Assembly: GCF_019175385.1 (NCBI RefSeq)
Contig: NC_083348.1
Location: forward strand, 2,371,001 to 2,435,000
Reading direction: 5' to 3'
DNA: 64,000 nucleotides
Source of the DNA: Lycium barbarum
Taxonomy: Eukaryota > Streptophyta > Magnoliopsida > Solanales > Solanaceae
In this document: positions 59,803 through 64,000 of the stretch, in pieces
Position numbering within the stretch: position 1 is the stretch's first letter
Layout of the letters: each line of letters opens with the position of its first letter
Notes under the pieces: model-generated
Databases searched by the model: none
What the model saw: the letters and a program-made list of their open reading frames with translations, nothing else
What the model was told of the DNA's origin: nothing
Program-made: the position numbers and the translations under genes

Positions 59803-61980
59803 TTACATGTTTTCTTACCACATAATTAACAATTCAATGGCACGTTAAATATGTATGTTGATAAGTCTCCGATAGTATTAATGATCTTTAGTCAACTAAT
59901 TAGATAATTTTTAAAAAATATTAATTATGAGAAAGGAAGTTTAGCAGAAAAATCATCAAATACCAAAGAGACACAACCGACTCGACATTCTGTAAAGTAA
60001 CATAATTTAAATTATGTAAAATAATACAACTCGGTGAAAATCATAATTGAAAAATATTGACATTTTTATGAATTTGTGAGCAAATAAATTTTGTATTTAT
60101 AAATAGAAATATTTTTTTTTGGTATTATTAAGTTTTAATTTCACTCATAATATTTCATGTAACAAGAGTTTATGCTAACTAAATGTGGCGATTTAAGTTT
60201 AGTTTTAGACGAAATTAAATTCATTAAATGAACGTCGAGGATCAATTTAGTTTTAATATATAGGTTATGCGTATAAATATTTCTTCTAAGCTAATATTGC
60301 AATTTATAGTACTATTTGAATTTTTAATATCTAAATTTAATTTAAATACTAAATTGATCTAATTCAATTTAGTCAAATTAACTCTGGCGAAATAAAAAGT
60401 GCCACATAAATTATAACCGGGGCAAGAGTAATTAGTAAGATCTAATAAATGCTCCAGTTGAAAACGATAATATGGCTCCATAATTGCCTAAATTTTACTA
60501 TGTAATATGTATGATAACAAATATTTAATAATCCTTTCTGCTCATATTATATGGTGTCTTTAGATTGTGCTAGAAAGTAAGAAGCGTTTACTAAATTACC
60601 TTAGTTAAATAGTACCAACTTAATTTGATTTTTTAGTTGTGTAAAAATTCACTTATCTAAATAATGGAAAATTTAGTTTAAAAAAAAACAATTAATGCCT
60701 TCTCAATTATATATAAAATTGATATTTTAATTAAATATAAAAACTAAAATACCATATAATATGAATCGAAGGAAGTAAAGAGCAAGAATAAATTCACAAA
60801 AAATTATTACAATTTAATGTACACCAATTAACAAAGCCACATGAGTACAAAAAATGAGATTAAGCAAAAGACAAAACAAAGCCAACTAATGAGTTTCTAT
60901 AACAGATCAAATAAATGTTTGTTATTTATTAGTACTTCTCATTCTTTGGAAAGTAAATAGATATGCAGACTTCACCACAAATTCTAAAGGCAAATACATT
61001 ATGTATTCTACTTGTATATTCGTATTGGGCAGTGGAAATACTTGCTAATAATTATGATTCATAATTGAATAATGATCCAACTTGGAAAATTGGCACCGGA
61101 AATTAATGAATTAGGATGATAGATAACATAGGATTATAATTATTAATAGTTTTTGGACACGTGCGTTGCATGTGTGTCCCATGCGTGTAAATAGTACAAA
61201 TAGTATGAGGCATATTACAACTGCATTGCAATGAGTAATAGAAAATTCAAAATGCAAAAGTACAAGCTGAAATTGATGAATAATCATCCTATTCAAATGT
61301 CTTCTTTGTTGAACGATAAAATGATTAGATAATTTTCTGAACTTGTAAAATTAAGCAACAAAATTTAAGTTAGGTAGTTGAGGTGGTAGGTGTTATATCT
61401 TAGTAAGTATAGCCTTTAACATCACAAAAGGCTACCACTGGTTTGGCACTTTCAGGGCTATCAACAAGATACTCGTGAAATTTTTACTCGTAATACCTAG
61501 GTTGCTTCTTTTCTTTGCCCTCGGGTTCTCACTTAACTTGAACCTCCAACGTCCTACTATTTTAAGGCAAAGATACTCTACCAAATTAAACAAGCCTTGC
61601 CCCCTAGCTTGCTTTCCAAGTATGAAAAACGTACATAAATGATTTCTCTTGTCAAATTCAAGCATGATATTAGTCAAATGATAGTCTTCATTTCATTCTC
61701 CAAACTGTTAGCTTAAACCTAGAGTTGTGTGTGCGTATTGTAATTGGATACATTGTCTAGCTTACAAGGGACTAATTATGGCATTCTTTACTACTAATTT
61801 GCTAATCGGCAGTTCCGTAGAAATGAATAAATAAAATTAGTTGAACTTGATAAAAATAAAAAATAGTAAAAAAAAAATACTCGATTTTCTATTTGACAAG
61901 GCGAGTGTTGGCCAATGGTTGGGGACTTTTGGCTTATTTTTGATACATGATAATTAGATTAGTGGAATATCGAGATTAAT
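59803..61980. other. AT-rich intergenic spacer
   Basis: Long AT-rich sequence with no supported gene. A minus-strand open frame of 81 codons at 61677-61432 (KQARGQGLFNLVEYLCLKIV) shows no recognised domain and has no clear promoter or splice context. I see no mobile-element ends here. Confidence 0.55.
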
Positions 61981-62276
61981 TGTAATATCCACATTGGCTG
62001 ATGAGTTGGCTAGTTAGTTAAGGAGTTAGTTTTAGCTGTCAAGAATTCTGTTAGGATACTACAGTTGATTAGGCTAAGTAGTTACCTTTCTCATTACATA
62101 TAACCTTATACTTGTATTGATTGGATTCATTCATTGATTACTGAATATACAACTTACTTCTTCTTCTACATTTCTCATCTCTTCCATAATTACATCTGAC
62201 TGTTTCACTCAAACGTATTAATCTTTCCTGCCCAATCTAAGAAATTCTCGAATTCATTTGTGATTCCTGGATTTCA
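61981..62276 (+). repeat. 5' LTR of a short-LTR gypsy element
   Basis: It begins TGTAATATCCACATTGGC and ends about GGATTTCA just before the primer site at 62285. The length of about 296 bp is estimated from one copy, since the partner LTR is outside the window. ACATATAACC near 62096 may be the TATA region. Confidence 0.65.
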
Positions 62277-62284
62277 TCGATGAT

Positions 62285-62297
62285 TGGTATCAGAGCC
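62285..62297 (+). promoter_or_regulatory. Primer binding site for initiator-Met tRNA
   Basis: TGGTATCAGAGCC is the exact complement of the 3' end of plant initiator-Met tRNA, the usual primer of plant gypsy and copia elements. It directly follows the LTR and precedes the first ATG at 62314. Confidence 0.88.
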
Positions 62298-62313
62298 CAT
62301 TGATTCTCGGCAT

Positions 62314-64000
62314 CAATGGCGAAAGGAACTAGGTCAAATGGTGAAAACACAACTGAAACCACCACTGAAGGTGGAGATATGAGTGAAATGATGCAAAAAT
62401 TGATTTTAGGCATTGGGATTCTTACTGGTGAAGTCGCGAACTTGAAAAAACTGGATCAAACTGTTAATTGAAGGAACATCCTGAAGGCAATGGAGGTGAT
62501 GTTTCTTTATTGTATATGGAAGCAGGAACTTCAAGAGAGAGATAATCCACTGATGAGGATCCAAGGACAAGAATCCAGTGCACCGCAATCGTCAAGATGA
62601 AGTACAAAGGAACAATAATTCTATGAATTACCATCATCATCATCATCATGGAATAGCTAGGTATTCTAAACTAGATTTTCCAAAATTCTCGGGAGAAGAT
62701 TTGAGATCATGGTTATTCAAAGTTGAGCAATTTTTCAACTTTGATGACATTCCCATGGATCAAAGAGTAGGATTGGCAGCAGTTCATCTCGAGAGATGAG
62801 AAATACAATGGCATCAGTCATTCATGAGGTATAGGCAATATACTTACCCTCCTAGTTGGAATGAGTATATCATGGCATTAGTTGAAAGATTTGGGGATGA
62901 TTATGATGACCCAATGGAGGAAATTAAAAAGATAAAACAGACTGGTTCAGTAAAGGAATACCAAGCCATCTTTGAAAGTAAATTGACAAGGGTGAATTTG
63001 TCTCAAGAAAATACAAGTAGTTGCTTTCTTGGAGGACTTACAGATGAATTGCATTTAGCCGCAAAATTGACTAATCCTACTACACTATCACAATTGTATA
63101 GAACTGATAGGATGCAAGAGAATTTCTTAGCTGCTCAATCTAAAGCCTATAAACAGTTTCTTGCATATTCAACAAGTCCTGGTTCTGCATATAGAAGGAA
63201 TAATGATCAAAGGTTTCAAAATAAGCCATTATTACCAACTCCTGGCTTTGAGAATCAGTCAAGCAGTAAGGGGATTACCAGAAGAAGGTTGAGTTTTGAG
63301 GAGATGAATGGAAAAAGGGCACAAGATATGTGTTACTTATGCACAGAAAAATATGTACCAGGACATAAGTGCAAGAACCTTAAGCAATTGTATTTGTTAG
63401 AAGTAGAGGAAATGGATGAGGAACACCTTCATGCTGATGAGGGGTTAATAGAAGAGACAGGAATGGAGCTAGCTGAAGTAAACCAACCTATGGAGCAAAT
63501 GGAAATATCTATACATGCTCTAAATGGATCATTGGGTTTTAGAACATTGAGGGTCACTGGTTATCATTCCAAAAGGCCATTACATATTTTGGTTGATACT
63601 GGAAGTTCTCACAACTTCATTGACCCTGAAATAGTAAAGCAGTTGGGGTGTTCAACTAGAACAACCATGCCACAGTTGGTATCTGTAACAAATGGAAATG
63701 ACATGAAAGTGGATAAGGTGTGTGAAATCACTTGGTTACTTCAAGGGGCTGAGTTCATTGCTGAATTTCTGGTACTACCATTGGGTTCTTGTGGGGTTGT
63801 ATTGGGTGTTCAATGGTTGTTGACACTAGGGGACATCAAAATGAACTTCAACAAACTTACTATGGAGTTTATGTACAAAGGAAAAAGACATCTGTTAAGA
63901 GGAGCAGGCAAACAAATTGTAACTTCAGGAGCAACCAAACTTGACAGAATTTTAGGTAATAGTTCACAACTCTGCATGATCCAAGTAGTTCCTACTATGT
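62314..64000 (+). pseudogene. Gag and protease region of a Ty3/gypsy element, runs off the window
   Basis: From the ATG at 62314 (MAKGTRSNGENTTETTTEGG) one frame runs to a TGA at about 62469. A shifted frame continues from about 62578 with KLDFPKFSGEDLRSWLFKVE. It has one TGA at 62797-62799, then stays open for 400 codons to the end of the window. Motifs: PPSWNEYIMALVERFGDDYD (capsid), the zinc knuckle CYLCTEKYVPGHKC, and the protease site LVDTGSSHNFID followed by VVLGVQWLLTLGDI. The short LTR, this knuckle type and the capsid resemble Reina-like chromoviruses, which is a tentative placement. Reverse transcriptase would lie beyond 64000. Confidence 0.85.

Noticed and set aside
61432..61677. 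Possible minus-strand gene of 81 codons
   Set aside because: No recognised motif, and open frames of this length are expected by chance in a spacer this long.

Overview
The window is nuclear DNA of a flowering plant, most likely from the nightshade family (Solanaceae). This rests on repeat families I recognise: TS-type SINEs ending in TTG repeats, a MITE with CCTATGTTGCTCGG ends, L1-like LINEs and long-LTR Ty3/gypsy elements. I cannot name the genus. I found one ordinary host gene; almost everything else is transposable elements, many nested inside each other. Splice sites, insertion ends and target-site duplications (TSDs) were read directly from the bases. Family names come from motif recognition, not from a search.

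Region 1 (1-10926) is the right part of a Mutator-like element (MULE1). A broken C48/ULP1-type cysteine protease gene lies on the plus strand, and a broken MuDR-type transposase gene lies on the minus strand facing it. The protease gene is cut by a partial long LTR (1-2482) and by a solo LTR of the same family in an intron (2897-5845, TSD TTTAA).

Region 2 (10927-15113) is intergenic and holds a scrambled gypsy relic.

Region 3 (15114-36066) is the host gene: a six-exon, minus-strand gene for a 375-residue secretory-pathway EF-hand protein of the calumenin/reticulocalbin (CREC) type. Its introns hold most of the bases. Intron 1 has a gypsy relic with LTR arms in opposite orientation and a TS-like SINE. 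Intron 3 has three nested LINEs, a LINE remnant, several SINEs and a MITE. Intron 5 has a hAT-like MITE.

Region 4 (36456-59001) is a second, related element, MULE2. It has inverted ends and a 9-bp TSD, and starts 390 bp upstream of the host gene's start codon. It carries the same pair of facing genes: a DUF1985 plus C48 protease gene, and a MuDR transposase gene. It is split by a 5.35-kb LTR element in a protease exon (39277-44627) and by an 8.5-kb Ty3/gypsy chromovirus in a transposase intron (49251-57738, TSD TATAC). Without the inserts it is about 8.7 kb.

Region 5 (59002-64000) holds a 695-bp non-autonomous Mutator-like element filled with palindromic repeats (9-bp TSD), an AT-rich spacer with no gene I can support, and the 5' part of a short-LTR gypsy element that runs off the window.

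The most unusual signals are: the repeated pairing of protease and transposase in two MULEs; a 5S-rRNA-like segment inside an LTR element; a conserved hairpin core shared by otherwise divergent LTRs; and unrelated tandem arrays with the same ~41-bp period at matching LTR positions.
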